A DNA stretch of 64,000 nucleotides from assembly GCA_026389315.1 (NCBI GenBank), contig JAPLIC010000061.1:99349-163348 (forward strand). The letters are read 5' to 3'. Position 1 is the first letter of the stretch. Every line of letters starts with the position of its first letter. Made by a program: the position numbers and the translations under genes. Under the pieces are notes generated by a model that worked only from the letters and a program-made list of their open reading frames with translations, did no database searches and was not told the origin of the DNA. This stretch comes from Cyanobacteriota bacterium (GTDB lineage Bacteria; Cyanobacteriota; Cyanobacteriia; PCC-6307; Cyanobiaceae). This document shows positions 37,371 to 46,102 of the stretch, in pieces.

Positions 37371-38665
37371 CGAACCAGCAACGTTTCGCCCTCAGCGGCG
37401 GACTGCCCGTCGTGGTCCAGGAACGCCCCGGCCCGGCCCTGTTGGCGGCACGGCTGGTCCTGCGCGGCGGCAGTAGCGCCGATCCCCAGCACCAGCGGGG
37501 TGCCCACCAGCTGCTGGCCGGACTGATGACCCGGGGTTGCGGCTCCCTGGATGCCGAGGCCCTGGCCGATTGCGTCGAGGGGCGCGGAGCCTCCCTGCGG
37601 GCGGAGGCCAGTGAGGACGCCTTGATGGTGGGCCTCCACTGCGCCGCCGAGGACGCCGACGTCCTATTACCCCTGCTCCTGGAGATGGTGCGTCGGCCCC
37701 GATTGGAGGCCGACCAGGTCGCCTTGGAGCGCCAACTCAACCTGCAAACCCTGCGCCGCCAGCGGGAAGATCCCTTCCAACTGGCCCATGACGGTCTGCG
37801 CAGCCTGCTTTACGGCAATGGGCCCTACGGCCATGACCCCTTGGGGGTGGAGGCCGAACTGGCCGCCCTGAAGGGCCCGGATCTGCAGTCTCTTGTCACT
37901 GGACTGGGGGCCCAGGGGGCCGTGTTGGTGCTTTGCGGAACCGTTCCAACCGATCTCCAGAGGCTGCTGGAGACTCCTCTGCGGCACAGCCCCTGGACGA
38001 CGGCCCTGCCGCCCTCCCGGGCCGGCGCAAGCGAGCCCGATGCGGCCATCCGCGGCAGCATTGAACTCCAGGAGCAGGACACCGAGCAATTGGTGTTGAT
38101 GCTGGGCACCCCAACCCTGCCCCTGGGCCATCCCGACGGCCCAGCCTTACGACTGCTCCAGACCCATCTGGGTGCGGGCATGTCGGCCCGCCTGTTCCAG
38201 GTGATGCGGGAGGAGCGGGGCCTGGCCTACGACGTGGGGGTGCACATGCCGGCCCGATCCGGTGCTGCGCCCTTCGTGATGCACCTATCCAGTTCGGCGG
38301 ATCGGGCCGAAGAAGCCAGCCACTGCCTGCTGGACGAGTGGAACCGCCTGCTGGAGCAGTCCCTCAGCCCAGCGGAGATGGAGCTGGCCCAGGCCAAGTT
38401 CCGCGGCCAAGATGCCATGGGACGCCAGACCTGCTCCCAGATCGCCGAGCGGCTCTCCTTGGTGCTGAGCCACGGGCTTGCCGAAAATCACGTGGAACGG
38501 ACTCTGGAGCAGGCCTCTCGCCTCACCCCGGACGATCTCCTGGAGGCCGCTGGCCGCTGGTTACGCCATCCCAGCCTCAGTCTTGTCGGGCCAGCCGAAG
38601 GCCTCGACCCGGCGGCGGCCCTCTGGAGTGATCACCCCCTTAGCCAGGGGGCTGGGCAGGACTGA
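37367..38665 (+). CDS. M16 family peptidase-like protein (second of pair)
   Basis: A 432-aa M16 homologue. Where the first gene has HFLEH, this one reads AHQLLAGLMTRG, so the zinc motif is lost and it probably serves as the structural partner. A C-terminal RxxxY-type segment typical of M16 partners can be seen around EERGLAYDVGVHMPARSG. Its ATG overlaps the previous stop (ATGA), so the two subunits are translationally coupled. The 3' end overlaps the convergent DUF3148 gene by 26 bp. Confidence 0.92.
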   Translation: MTNQQRFALSGGLPVVVQERPGPALLAARLVLRGGSSADPQHQRGAHQLLAGLMTRGCGSLDAEALADCVEGRGASLRAEASEDALMVGLHCAAEDADVLLPLLLEMVRRPRLEADQVALERQLNLQTLRRQREDPFQLAHDGLRSLLYGNGPYGHDPLGVEAELAALKGPDLQSLVTGLGAQGAVLVLCGTVPTDLQRLLETPLRHSPWTTALPPSRAGASEPDAAIRGSIELQEQDTEQLVLMLGTPTLPLGHPDGPALRLLQTHLGAGMSARLFQVMREERGLAYDVGVHMPARSGAAPFVMHLSSSADRAEEASHCLLDEWNRLLEQSLSPAEMELAQAKFRGQDAMGRQTCSQIAERLSLVLSHGLAENHVERTLEQASRLTPDDLLEAAGRWLRHPSLSLVGPAEGLDPAAALWSDHPLSQGAGQD

Positions 38666-38960
38666 GATCCACCCGACGCAACAGAAACGCACCGCGGCGG
38701 AACCGCACGGCGAACTGGTCGAAGGCGCGCACTTCAACCACCTGGCCGATTTCCTCGTTGTCCACCAGATCCGCAGGCCGCAACATGGGCATCGGATCTG
38801 CGGTCTTGAGATAGGGCGGCACGCCGAGCAAGCGCACGGCATCACCGACCGCCAGGGCGATCTCAGGTGCAAGCGGTGCCTCGCTGGACTCGGCGGCGGG
38901 GGGAGGGCCCGAGGCACCAGAGCCCGAGTCACCAGAGATCGATGGGGAAGAGCCGGGCAT
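38640..38960 (-). CDS. DUF3148 / CRR42-like protein
   Basis: A 106-aa protein with a Ser/Pro-rich variable N-terminus and a C-terminal SH3-like beta domain: VGDAVRLLGVPPYLKTADPM, then MLRPADLV and FAVRFRRGAFLLRRVDL. This matches DUF3148, which as I recall includes the plant chloroplast protein CRR42 needed for assembly of the NDH complex. A role in cyanobacterial NDH-1 biogenesis is inference only. It overlaps the M16 gene end by 26 bp and is divergent from bioY. Confidence 0.75.
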   Translation of the reverse strand: MPGSSPSISGDSGSGASGPPPAAESSEAPLAPEIALAVGDAVRLLGVPPYLKTADPMPMLRPADLVDNEEIGQVVEVRAFDQFAVRFRRGAFLLRRVDLSPAQPPG

Positions 38961-39019
38961 GGCGGCAGCTGGCGCGGGTTCACGCCCTTTTCAGGCGAAC
39001 CTAGCTGCTGCAGGATGGG

Positions 39020-39610
39020 ATGCACCCCGGTGATGCGATGTTGCGGGCCCTTGCCACCTGGAGCGGTGCGATCGCCGGTCTGTTGTTGATCATGGCCGGT
39101 GGCTTGATTCCAGCCGCCTTCCCCTTCGTCGACCAGGGTGCTCTGGGCCTGCGGCCCCTGGGGGTGACCCTGCAGGTGCCGGCCCTGTTGCTCACGGCCC
39201 TGGTGGGGGGGCATCGTGCGGGCTTGCTGGCAGCGGCCGCCTACCTCAGCATCGGCCTGTTCCAACTGCCGGTTTTTTACGGTGGCGGCGGCCCCAGTTA
39301 CCTCCTCGATCCTGGCTTCGGCTACCTGGCGGGCTTTCTACCGGCGGCCTGGATCACCGGCAAATTGTCACGCCAGAACGGCATGAATGACCCCCTGGCC
39401 CTGGCGGGCGCGGCGGCCATCGGCTTGCTGGTGCTGCAGTTCTGCGGCATGGCCAACCTGCTGCTGGGGGCCCTGGTGGGCCGCTGGGGGGCCAATTGGC
39501 TTCCCCTGCTCAGCGGCTACGGGATGGCGCTGTTCCCCCAGCTCCTGCTTTGCTGTGCGGCCGGCGTGCTGGCCTGGCCCCTGCGCCACCTGCTGTTGAT
39601 CGAATCGTGA
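39020..39610 (+). CDS. bioY: BioY family biotin transporter substrate-binding membrane protein
   Basis: Integral membrane S-component that imports biotin, alone or with ECF energy-coupling ATPases. The 196-aa protein has five to six hydrophobic segments and the BioY landmarks PLGVTLQVPALLLTALVGG, AAAYLSIGLFQLPVF and GGPSYLLDPGFGYLAGF. The ATG at 39020 is used; an ATG six codons later is possible. It overlaps the lspA start by 4 bp and opens the bioY-lspA-PBP-GTPase operon. Confidence 0.93.
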   Translation: MHPGDAMLRALATWSGAIAGLLLIMAGGLIPAAFPFVDQGALGLRPLGVTLQVPALLLTALVGGHRAGLLAAAAYLSIGLFQLPVFYGGGGPSYLLDPGFGYLAGFLPAAWITGKLSRQNGMNDPLALAGAAAIGLLVLQFCGMANLLLGALVGRWGANWLPLLSGYGMALFPQLLLCCAAGVLAWPLRHLLLIES

Positions 39611-40125
39611 ACGCCAGCTCTTCCTCCCCGGGCCAAGGTCCGGGGGCCAACCGCCGCAAGCTTCTGGCTTTGCTCCTGGCCACCTTGATTCTCGTTGTCG
39701 ATCAATTCAGCAAGGCCTGGGCCCTCGGCCGACTGCCTGCAGGGGCAGTCCACGCTTTCTTGCCAGGACTCGTGCAGCTGCGCCGGGTCAGCAATACCGG
39801 CGCCGCCTGGAGCCTGTTCAGCGGCAATCCCCAAGTGCTCGGCTGGATCAGCCTGTTGGTGAGCCTGGGCCTGCTGCTGTGGATCCTGCGGACGCCTCCG
39901 ACAGACCGCTGGCAGGCCTTGGCCTTGGGCTTCCTGCTCGGGGGAGCGGCAGGCAATGGTTTGGACCGATGGCGGCTGGGGGCGGTGGTCGACTTCCTGG
40001 AATTCATGCCCATTTCATTTCCGATTTTTAACATCGCTGACATCGCCATCAATTTGGCCGTGGCCTGCTTCGCCATCCATCTGCTTGCGCCCCAGCGCCG
40101 CTCCCGTGGTTCCAGCAACCCCTGA
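39607..40125 (+). CDS. lspA: lipoprotein signal peptidase (signal peptidase II)
   Basis: Cleaves the signal peptide of lipoproteins after lipid modification. The GTG at 39607 gives 172 aa and overlaps the bioY stop; the ORF-track TTG at 39496 would reach deep into bioY. Four membrane segments are evident, with the two catalytic aspartates in GGAAGNGLDRWRLGAVVDF and FPIFNIADIAINLAV. VVDQFSKAW near the N-terminus and RRVSNTGAAWSLF are family motifs. Confidence 0.96.
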   Translation: MNASSSSPGQGPGANRRKLLALLLATLILVVDQFSKAWALGRLPAGAVHAFLPGLVQLRRVSNTGAAWSLFSGNPQVLGWISLLVSLGLLLWILRTPPTDRWQALALGFLLGGAAGNGLDRWRLGAVVDFLEFMPISFPIFNIADIAINLAVACFAIHLLAPQRRSRGSSNP

Positions 40126-42334
40126 ACGCATTCGCCCCAGCTTCCGGACACGCCACTCCCCCGGCGAGGCCCAGCTGCTGCTGCATGTCCCTGGCGCCGA
40201 ACCCAGATCGGTCCCTCTCCATGGCAGTTGCTACCGCATCGGCAGGGAGACCGGCTCCGATGTGGTGATCGACCATGCCGCCGTCAGCCGCCGCCATGCC
40301 CTGCTGGAACAACGCGGTCGGGACTGGCTCTTGAGCGACTGCGACTCCACCAATGGCTTGTGGTGGCAAGGTCGCAGGGTGCAGCAGCTGGTGCTGCGGG
40401 ATGGCGATGGCGTGCGTTTTGGACCGAACCAGGAAGGGGGCCTGCCGGAACTCACCTTTGAGACCCCCCGTTGGCCTGGCCAGAACCGCTGGAGGCGGTT
40501 GGCGGCGGCCAGCCTGGCGGGCGGTGCCTTGGCTGGGGTGCTGCTGTTGACGCTGTCCTACCTGCAGGTGCCGATTCGGGGCAACCTGGCTGCGGTCCGG
40601 GGCCCCCTCGTGCTCTACGACCGCCAAAGCCGCACGATCGCCTCAGCGGAGGACCAGCACCACCGCGAGTTGGGCTCCCTGGGACGATTCTCACCGGTGC
40701 TGATCCAAGCCCTCCTCGCAAGTGAGGACAGTCGTTTCTGGTGGCATCCAGGGGTCGATCCGATCGGAACGGGACGGGCCCTGGTGACCAACTTGATCGG
40801 GGGGCGCGTCTTGGAGGGGGGCAGCACCCTGACACAACAGTTGGCCCGCAGCCTCTATCCCGACCAGGTGGGCCAGGGGGAAACCCTCGCCCGCAAATGG
40901 CGCGAGTTGTTGGTGGCGCTGCAACTGGAAGCTCGCTTCAGCAAGGCCGAACTGCTGCGCAGCTACCTCAACCGGGTGTACCTGGGGGTGGGCTGGGGCT
41001 TCGAAGATGCGGCCCGTCGCTACTTCGATCGTCCGGCCAGACGTCTCAACCTGGAGCAGGCAGCCCTGCTGGTGGGGCTGCTGCCCTCCCCGAATGGCTA
41101 TGACCCCTGCCTTGACCCCCAGGCCGCCCTGGCCGCCCGCAACGGCGTCCTGGCCAAGATGGAATCCACTGGCCGCATCAGCTCAGACCAGGCCCACCGC
41201 GCCCGCCGGGCCCCCATTGAGCTGGCGGCCAACGCCTGCCGCTCCAGCGCGCGCCGTGTGGCCCCCTTCTACAGCGACCAAGTGCGCCGTGATCTGGAGA
41301 ACCTGGTGGGCAGCGACGTGGCCGCCGAGGGCAACTTCCTCATCGACACCCATCTCGATCCAACATTGCAAACCCTGGTCGAGCGCTTGCTGCGCCAAAA
41401 GCTTGTGGCCAGCGCCGGGCTGGGCGTCAGCGAGGGGGCTGTGGTGGTGCTCGACAGCCGCAACAACGGCATCCTGGCGATTGCCGGTGGCCGTGATTAC
41501 CGCCAGAGCCAGTTCAACCGGGCCACCATGGCCCAGAGGCAACCGGGCAGCACCTTCAAGCTGATTCCCTACGTCGTGGCGATTGAACAGGGAGCCCGGG
41601 CGGGCGATTCCATCGCCTGCGGTCCCCTGCGCTGGCAAGGCCAGTTTTTCGATAGTGCCTGCGGGGGACTGATCAGCCTGCGGCAGGCGCTCGCCATCAG
41701 CAGCAACACGGCCGCCTTGCGCCTGGCCCGTCGTGCGGGCCTCACCGCCCTCACCCAGAAAGCGTGGGACCTGGGCATCACCAGTCCCCTCGAACCAGTG
41801 CCTGGACTGGCCCTTGGCCAAAGTGAGGTGACCCTGCTGGAGCTGACTGCCGCCTACGGGGCCGTCGCCAACAACGGCATCTGGCATGCCCCCAGCACCA
41901 TTCGCAAGCTCACCGACGCTGAACGCTGCCATAGCGGCGAAGGGGATTCGGGTAGCGGCTTAACAGTCAAAGCAGGCCCTGGCTCCAGCACCGGCAAGCC
42001 CGGCGAGGACCCCTGCCGAGGAGGGCGAGACACCCCCAACTTCCACAACGTCGGTCGGCGGGCCATGGCCGCCAGCACAGCGGCGACCATGCAGGAACTG
42101 CTCCGGGGAGTGGTCAGCAACGGCACCGGCACGGCGGCCTATGTGGGGGGCCGTGCAGGAGGCAAAACCGGCACCACCAACGAGGGGCGGGACCTGCTTT
42201 TCGTGGGCTATGCGCCCGAGCGGCACTGGGTCATGGGGGTCTGGATGGGCAATGACGACAACCGTCCCACCCGAGCCACCAGCGCCCTGGCCGCCGGACT
42301 CTGGGGAGAAATCATCAGCGCCGCCTCACCCTGA
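40106..42334 (+). CDS. FHA-domain class A penicillin-binding protein 1
   Basis: Bifunctional peptidoglycan synthase with an unusual N-terminal FHA domain. Starting at the GTG at 40106 (742 aa; overlaps lspA by 20 bp), residues about 15-115 form the FHA domain: YRIGRETGSDVVI, VSRRHALLEQ, DSTNGLWWQG. One membrane segment follows (SLAGGALAGVLLLTLSYL). The glycosyltransferase-51 domain has ASEDSRFW with the catalytic Glu and LEGGSTLTQQLARSL. The transpeptidase has QPGSTFKL (active Ser), SSNTAA and GGKTGTTNEG. An FHA domain binds phosphothreonine, so wall synthesis may be tuned by Ser/Thr kinases. Followed directly by the GTPase. Confidence 0.92.
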   Translation: MVPATPERIRPSFRTRHSPGEAQLLLHVPGAEPRSVPLHGSCYRIGRETGSDVVIDHAAVSRRHALLEQRGRDWLLSDCDSTNGLWWQGRRVQQLVLRDGDGVRFGPNQEGGLPELTFETPRWPGQNRWRRLAAASLAGGALAGVLLLTLSYLQVPIRGNLAAVRGPLVLYDRQSRTIASAEDQHHRELGSLGRFSPVLIQALLASEDSRFWWHPGVDPIGTGRALVTNLIGGRVLEGGSTLTQQLARSLYPDQVGQGETLARKWRELLVALQLEARFSKAELLRSYLNRVYLGVGWGFEDAARRYFDRPARRLNLEQAALLVGLLPSPNGYDPCLDPQAALAARNGVLAKMESTGRISSDQAHRARRAPIELAANACRSSARRVAPFYSDQVRRDLENLVGSDVAAEGNFLIDTHLDPTLQTLVERLLRQKLVASAGLGVSEGAVVVLDSRNNGILAIAGGRDYRQSQFNRATMAQRQPGSTFKLIPYVVAIEQGARAGDSIACGPLRWQGQFFDSACGGLISLRQALAISSNTAALRLARRAGLTALTQKAWDLGITSPLEPVPGLALGQSEVTLLELTAAYGAVANNGIWHAPSTIRKLTDAERCHSGEGDSGSGLTVKAGPGSSTGKPGEDPCRGGRDTPNFHNVGRRAMAASTAATMQELLRGVVSNGTGTAAYVGGRAGGKTGTTNEGRDLLFVGYAPERHWVMGVWMGNDDNRPTRATSALAAGLWGEIISAASP

Positions 42335-43935
42335 TGCCCCGGATGCGCCTGTGGATGGGGATCGGCCTGGGCCTGGTGGCATTGCTCTTGGTCGCCGCCG
42401 TGCTGCAGGGCTTCAACCAGTTGATCTGGCAGTTGAGCTATTGGCTGCCGGGTTGGCTGGTCGCCCCCTTGGTGGTGCTGCTGCTGGCGGCCCTGGCCCT
42501 GGGACTGGCCCAGTTGGTGCTGCCTTGGTGGCGCCGCGGCGGCAACGGCCACCCACGGCGTTCCAGCCCACCCCAACCCCCGGCCAGCAGCCGCCGGGAA
42601 GCCGCCTCCCGCCACCTGGAGGCCATCGATCAAACCCTCGATCGGGTGCGTGACGAGGTGGAGCGGGAAGCCCTGCGCCAGGAACGCCAGCGCCTGCAGG
42701 CCGAACTGGAACGGGGCGACCTTGAAATCGCCGTCTTTGGCAGCGGCTCCACGGGGAAGACCTCCCTGATCCGAGCCCTGCTCAACGAGCTGGTGGGCAG
42801 CGTGGCGGCGGCGATGGGCTCCACCGAACACAGCGCCCGCTACCGCCTGCGGCTGGAGGGCCTGCCCCGGGCAGTGATCCTGGAAGACACCCCGGGGATC
42901 CTCGAAGGGGGGCAAGAGGGCCGGCAGCGCGAAGAGCTGGCCCGCCGTCGAGCCGCCAAAGCCGACCTGCTGTTGCTGGTGGTGGATGGCGACCTGCGGG
43001 CGGCGGAGCAGGAGGTGTTCGACACCCTGGCCAGCCTGGGCAAACGCCTGCTGCTGGTCCTCAACAAGTGCGACCTGCGGGGCGAACGGGAGGAGGAACG
43101 ACTCCTGGCCTTGTTGCGGCAGCGGGGCGCCGGCCGCATTGCCCCTGAAGATGTCATTGCCGCCAGCGCCTCCCCCCAGAGCGTGCCGAGGCCAGGGGGC
43201 CGCCCCCTGCAACCCGCCGCGGAGGTCCAGGGGCTGCTCAGGCGCATGGCGGCGGTACTGCGGGCCGACGGCGAAGAGTTGATCGCCGACAACCTGCTGC
43301 TGCAAAGCCGCCAGTTGGGCGAAGCCAGCCAGCAACTGCTGGACCGCCAGCGGGGCCGGGATGCCGAGACGATCGTGGAGCGCTACGTGTGGATCGGGGC
43401 GGGTGTGTTGCTGGTGAATCCCCTGCCGGGCGTGGACCTGCTGGGAACGGCGGCGGTGAATGCCCAGATGGTGATCGAGATCGGCCGCCTCTATGGAGTG
43501 AGCCTCAGCCGGGAGGCGGCCCAGGACCTGGCCCTCTCCGTCGGCCGCACCCTGGCGGGGTTGGGTCTGATCAAAGGGGGAATCGGTCTGATCGGCGGCG
43601 CCCTGAGCTTGAACCTGCCGGCCCTGCTCCTCAGTCGGGCGGTTCAGGCGGTGACAGCCGCCTGGCTGACGCGGGTGGCCGGACGCAGCTTCATCACCTA
43701 CTTCCGCCAGGACCAGGACTGGGGGGATGGCGGCGTCCGGGAGGTGCTCCAGAAACAATACGAACTCAACAAGCGCGAAGGAGCCCTGCGCCGCTTTCTG
43801 GAGGTGGCCCTCAACCGCGTGGTGGAACCCTGGCAACGCCGTCAGGAACTGCGGCTACCGCCGCGGGCGCAGCAGCGAGGCCCAGGGCCTCGGGGGGAGG
43901 GGGCAACAGGGGCCCCTGGCGATCAAGCAAGGTGA
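42334..43935 (+). CDS. membrane-associated GTPase with YcjF-like DUF697 domain
   Basis: A 533-aa protein with two N-terminal membrane segments (about residues 5-70), a Ras-like GTPase domain, and a C-terminal DUF697/YcjF-like region. GTPase motifs are G1 FGSGSTGKTSL, G3 LEDTPGI and G4 LNKCD. The C-terminal domain contains YVWIGAGVLLVNPLPGVDLL and Gly-rich helices (GLGLIKGGIGLIGGALSL). Its ATG overlaps the PBP stop by one base (TGATG), so it belongs to the envelope operon. Role unknown. The last 125 bp overlap an antisense small gene. Confidence 0.87.
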   Translation: MPRMRLWMGIGLGLVALLLVAAVLQGFNQLIWQLSYWLPGWLVAPLVVLLLAALALGLAQLVLPWWRRGGNGHPRRSSPPQPPASSRREAASRHLEAIDQTLDRVRDEVEREALRQERQRLQAELERGDLEIAVFGSGSTGKTSLIRALLNELVGSVAAAMGSTEHSARYRLRLEGLPRAVILEDTPGILEGGQEGRQREELARRRAAKADLLLLVVDGDLRAAEQEVFDTLASLGKRLLLVLNKCDLRGEREEERLLALLRQRGAGRIAPEDVIAASASPQSVPRPGGRPLQPAAEVQGLLRRMAAVLRADGEELIADNLLLQSRQLGEASQQLLDRQRGRDAETIVERYVWIGAGVLLVNPLPGVDLLGTAAVNAQMVIEIGRLYGVSLSREAAQDLALSVGRTLAGLGLIKGGIGLIGGALSLNLPALLLSRAVQAVTAAWLTRVAGRSFITYFRQDQDWGDGGVREVLQKQYELNKREGALRRFLEVALNRVVEPWQRRQELRLPPRAQQRGPGPRGEGATGAPGDQAR

Positions 43936-44029
43936 CCATCACCAAATAAAGAACGGCGATCAGAATCGATAGGGCCCCGGTGACAAGGGCCACCCAACGG
44001 GAACGGACATCGCTGGGCGGCGTTGCCAT
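43811..44029 (-). CDS. small single-pass membrane protein
   Basis: A 72-aa protein from the ATG at 44029 (MATPPSDVRSRWVALVTGAL), internal to a longer ORF-track line. One membrane segment (WVALVTGALSILIAVLYLVMV) is followed by LLDRQGPLLPPPPEALG and an Ala/Val-rich end. It resembles a small conserved protein seen in Synechococcus-type genomes, from memory. It lies 55 bp downstream of the PLP decarboxylase on the same strand. Its 3' half overlaps the GTPase gene by 125 bp antiparallel, so both C-termini are constrained by the other frame. Confidence 0.6.
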   Translation of the reverse strand: MATPPSDVRSRWVALVTGALSILIAVLYLVMVTLLDRQGPLLPPPPEALGLAAAPAAVAAVPDGVARVPPRG

Positions 44030-44084
44030 TAAGGAACCAACGGGTGCAGGGCCCAACCGTAGGTGGAGATCTGCCCCCAGCGAA

Positions 44085-45503
44085 TCACGGGTGCTGCTCC
44101 GCCACCAGTGCCGCGAGATGCTCCAGGTGTTGGGAACGGGTATGGGGATTTCCCAAGACTGCTTTGAGATGGTGACGGCCCTGATACAGGGGGCGAGAAA
44201 GCAACAGCCCTTCCGCCAGAAGTCGTTCGCGCATCCGCCGACTCCAGGCGTCGCTCGCTGGGGCATCAAGGCCTGCAGGAGCAAAGGCCAGCAGATGGAG
44301 GGAGCCGCTGCGCAGCACCAGGCGCTCATCAACACTCAGCAACTCCTGGAGCCGCCGCCGCCGCGCCAGCGCCCCCCCAAGCAAGGACTCGATGCCGGCC
44401 TGGCCCAGGTGACGCAACCCAAGCCACAATTTCAGAATCTCAGCCGGACGGGTCCCCTGCAGACCCTCTTCCCCCCCATGGCCAAAGCCCCAACTGGGCT
44501 CCATATAGGGCAAACCGGTGGCGAAGCTGGCCTTCAACACCGAAGGATCGGCGAGTAGCAATAAAGAGGAGGTTTTGGGAATGCCCAACAGCTTCTGGGG
44601 GTTCACCGTGATCGAATCGGCCCGGTCCAGACCCTCCAGCGCCGACAAGGGGTGGTCGGCGAGGGCAAACACCGCCCCGATGGCCCCATCGACATGGAGC
44701 CAATGGCCGAAACGCTGACAGAGGTCGGCGATGGGCCCCAGCGGATCCACCGCGCCCCGCACCGTCGTGCCCGCCGTAGCCACCACGGCAATCACGGGGC
44801 GGCCCTGGTGGGCCAGGGCCTGCAAGGTCTCCTCGAGGGCCATCGGCTCCATCGACCCCTCAAAATCCACAGGCAAGCGAATGAGCGCCTGCGGGGGCAG
44901 GCCCATCACCGTCAGGGCCTTGAGCAACGAGAGATGGGCATCGTCGCTGCAGAGCACCACCCCATCGCCGTTGGTGGCCAGACCGGCCCGTTGGCGGGCC
45001 ACCACCAAGGCCATCAAATTGCTGAGGGTGCCGCCACTGGCCGCCACCCCACCAGCACCGGCCGGCATGCCGATCTGCCCGGCCAACCAGCCACAGAGAC
45101 CCCGCTCCAGACGGCTGAGGCTGGGGGAGAGCTCTTCGGCCAGGAGATTGTTGTTCAGCCCCGCGCAGATCAATTCAGCCGCCAGGCCGGCCACCAAGGG
45201 GGGGGGGTCCAGGTGGGCGAGGGCACCCGGATGGCTGGGGTTGTAGGCGCCCTCCATCACCATTTGCAGGTCGGCGAGCAACCGGTCTGGGGAAAGCCCC
45301 ACCCTTTCCGGTTCGATGGCAGGCATGGCGCTGAGGCCAGGCAGGGGTGTGCCCTTGCTGCTGCTTCCCAACCAACCGCAGAGCAGGCTGGAGGCACGAT
45401 GCAAAAAATCTTGCAGCGCCGGATCGACCCCGTGGGGATCGGCGAAGGGGGAAAGGGTGATCAGCGGATCAGCCTGCCGCTGGAAAGGGGGCGCACTGGC
45501 CAA
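44085..45503 (-). CDS. group II pyridoxal-5'-phosphate-dependent decarboxylase
   Basis: A 472-aa decarboxylase of the glutamate/aspartate/2,4-diaminobutyrate type. The PLP-binding lysine is in SITVNPQKLLGIPKTSS (about residues 299-315) and the cofactor-contacting Asp in LHVDGAIGAVFAL. The residue before the PLP lysine is Gln rather than the usual His, and HVDAA is HVDGA, so substrate preference may differ from textbook members. The longest frame starts with TTG at 45503; no better ATG is near. Divergent from tadA. Substrate cannot be set; beta-alanine or diamine synthesis are options. Confidence 0.82.
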   Translation of the reverse strand: MASAPPFQRQADPLITLSPFADPHGVDPALQDFLHRASSLLCGWLGSSSKGTPLPGLSAMPAIEPERVGLSPDRLLADLQMVMEGAYNPSHPGALAHLDPPPLVAGLAAELICAGLNNNLLAEELSPSLSRLERGLCGWLAGQIGMPAGAGGVAASGGTLSNLMALVVARQRAGLATNGDGVVLCSDDAHLSLLKALTVMGLPPQALIRLPVDFEGSMEPMALEETLQALAHQGRPVIAVVATAGTTVRGAVDPLGPIADLCQRFGHWLHVDGAIGAVFALADHPLSALEGLDRADSITVNPQKLLGIPKTSSLLLLADPSVLKASFATGLPYMEPSWGFGHGGEEGLQGTRPAEILKLWLGLRHLGQAGIESLLGGALARRRRLQELLSVDERLVLRSGSLHLLAFAPAGLDAPASDAWSRRMRERLLAEGLLLSRPLYQGRHHLKAVLGNPHTRSQHLEHLAALVAEQHP

Positions 45504-45574
45504 CGGCGTCGTTCTTTCGTGCTGCCATTGTGCCTGGCGTCCGCCAGCGACGCCAAAAGTGGATCCACAGCACC

Positions 45575-46102
45575 ATGGAGGACCCCAAGGTCATGGCTGG
45601 GGGCAGTGATCACAACTTCTGGATGGGGCGCCTGCTGCGCCTCGCCCACCGGGTGGGAATGGAGGGGGAGGTGCCGGTGGCGGCGGTGATTCTCGATGAG
45701 AGGGGCATGGCCATCGGCTGGGGCAGCAACGTGCGCCATCGTCAACAGGATCCCCTCGGCCATGCCGAACTGGTGGCGCTGAGGCAGGCGGCTGCCCTGC
45801 GGGGCGACTGGCGCTTCAACGGCTGCAGCTTGTTGGTGACCCTCGAACCCTGTCCCATGTGCGCTGGTGCCCTGGTGCAGGCCAGGATGGGCGAGGTGGT
45901 GTACGGAGCAACCGATCCCAAGCGCGGTGCCCTTGGGGGTTGCCTGGATCTCGCCAACCATCCCAGCGCCCACCACGGGATGAGGGTCCAGGGCGGCGTG
46001 CTCGCAGAGGAGGGGCGCCAGTTGCTTGAGAACTGGTTTAGGCAGCGACGGCGGCAGGCACGGTTGGCTGGAAAGCGGGAAGCTCGCTTTCCAGCAAGTT
46101 GA
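45575..46102 (+). CDS. tadA: tRNA-specific adenosine deaminase (A34 to I34)
   Basis: Converts adenosine 34 of tRNA-Arg(ACG) to inosine. The zinc site is evident: GHAELVALRQ (HAE, catalytic Glu) and EPCPMCAGALVQAR (PCxxC). The 175-aa form from the ATG at 45575 fits the family; the ATG at 45593 is also possible, while the ORF-track start at 45530 is less likely. A basic C-terminal tail (FRQRRRQARLAGKREARF) ends inside the convergent aminotransferase gene, overlapping by 65 bp. Confidence 0.95.
   Translation: MEDPKVMAGGSDHNFWMGRLLRLAHRVGMEGEVPVAAVILDERGMAIGWGSNVRHRQQDPLGHAELVALRQAAALRGDWRFNGCSLLVTLEPCPMCAGALVQARMGEVVYGATDPKRGALGGCLDLANHPSAHHGMRVQGGVLAEEGRQLLENWFRQRRRQARLAGKREARFPAS

Noticed and set aside
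42208-43836. 542-aa minus-strand ORF
   Set aside because: Antisense of the YcjF-like GTPase, which has clear GTPase motifs; the shadow frame shows none.
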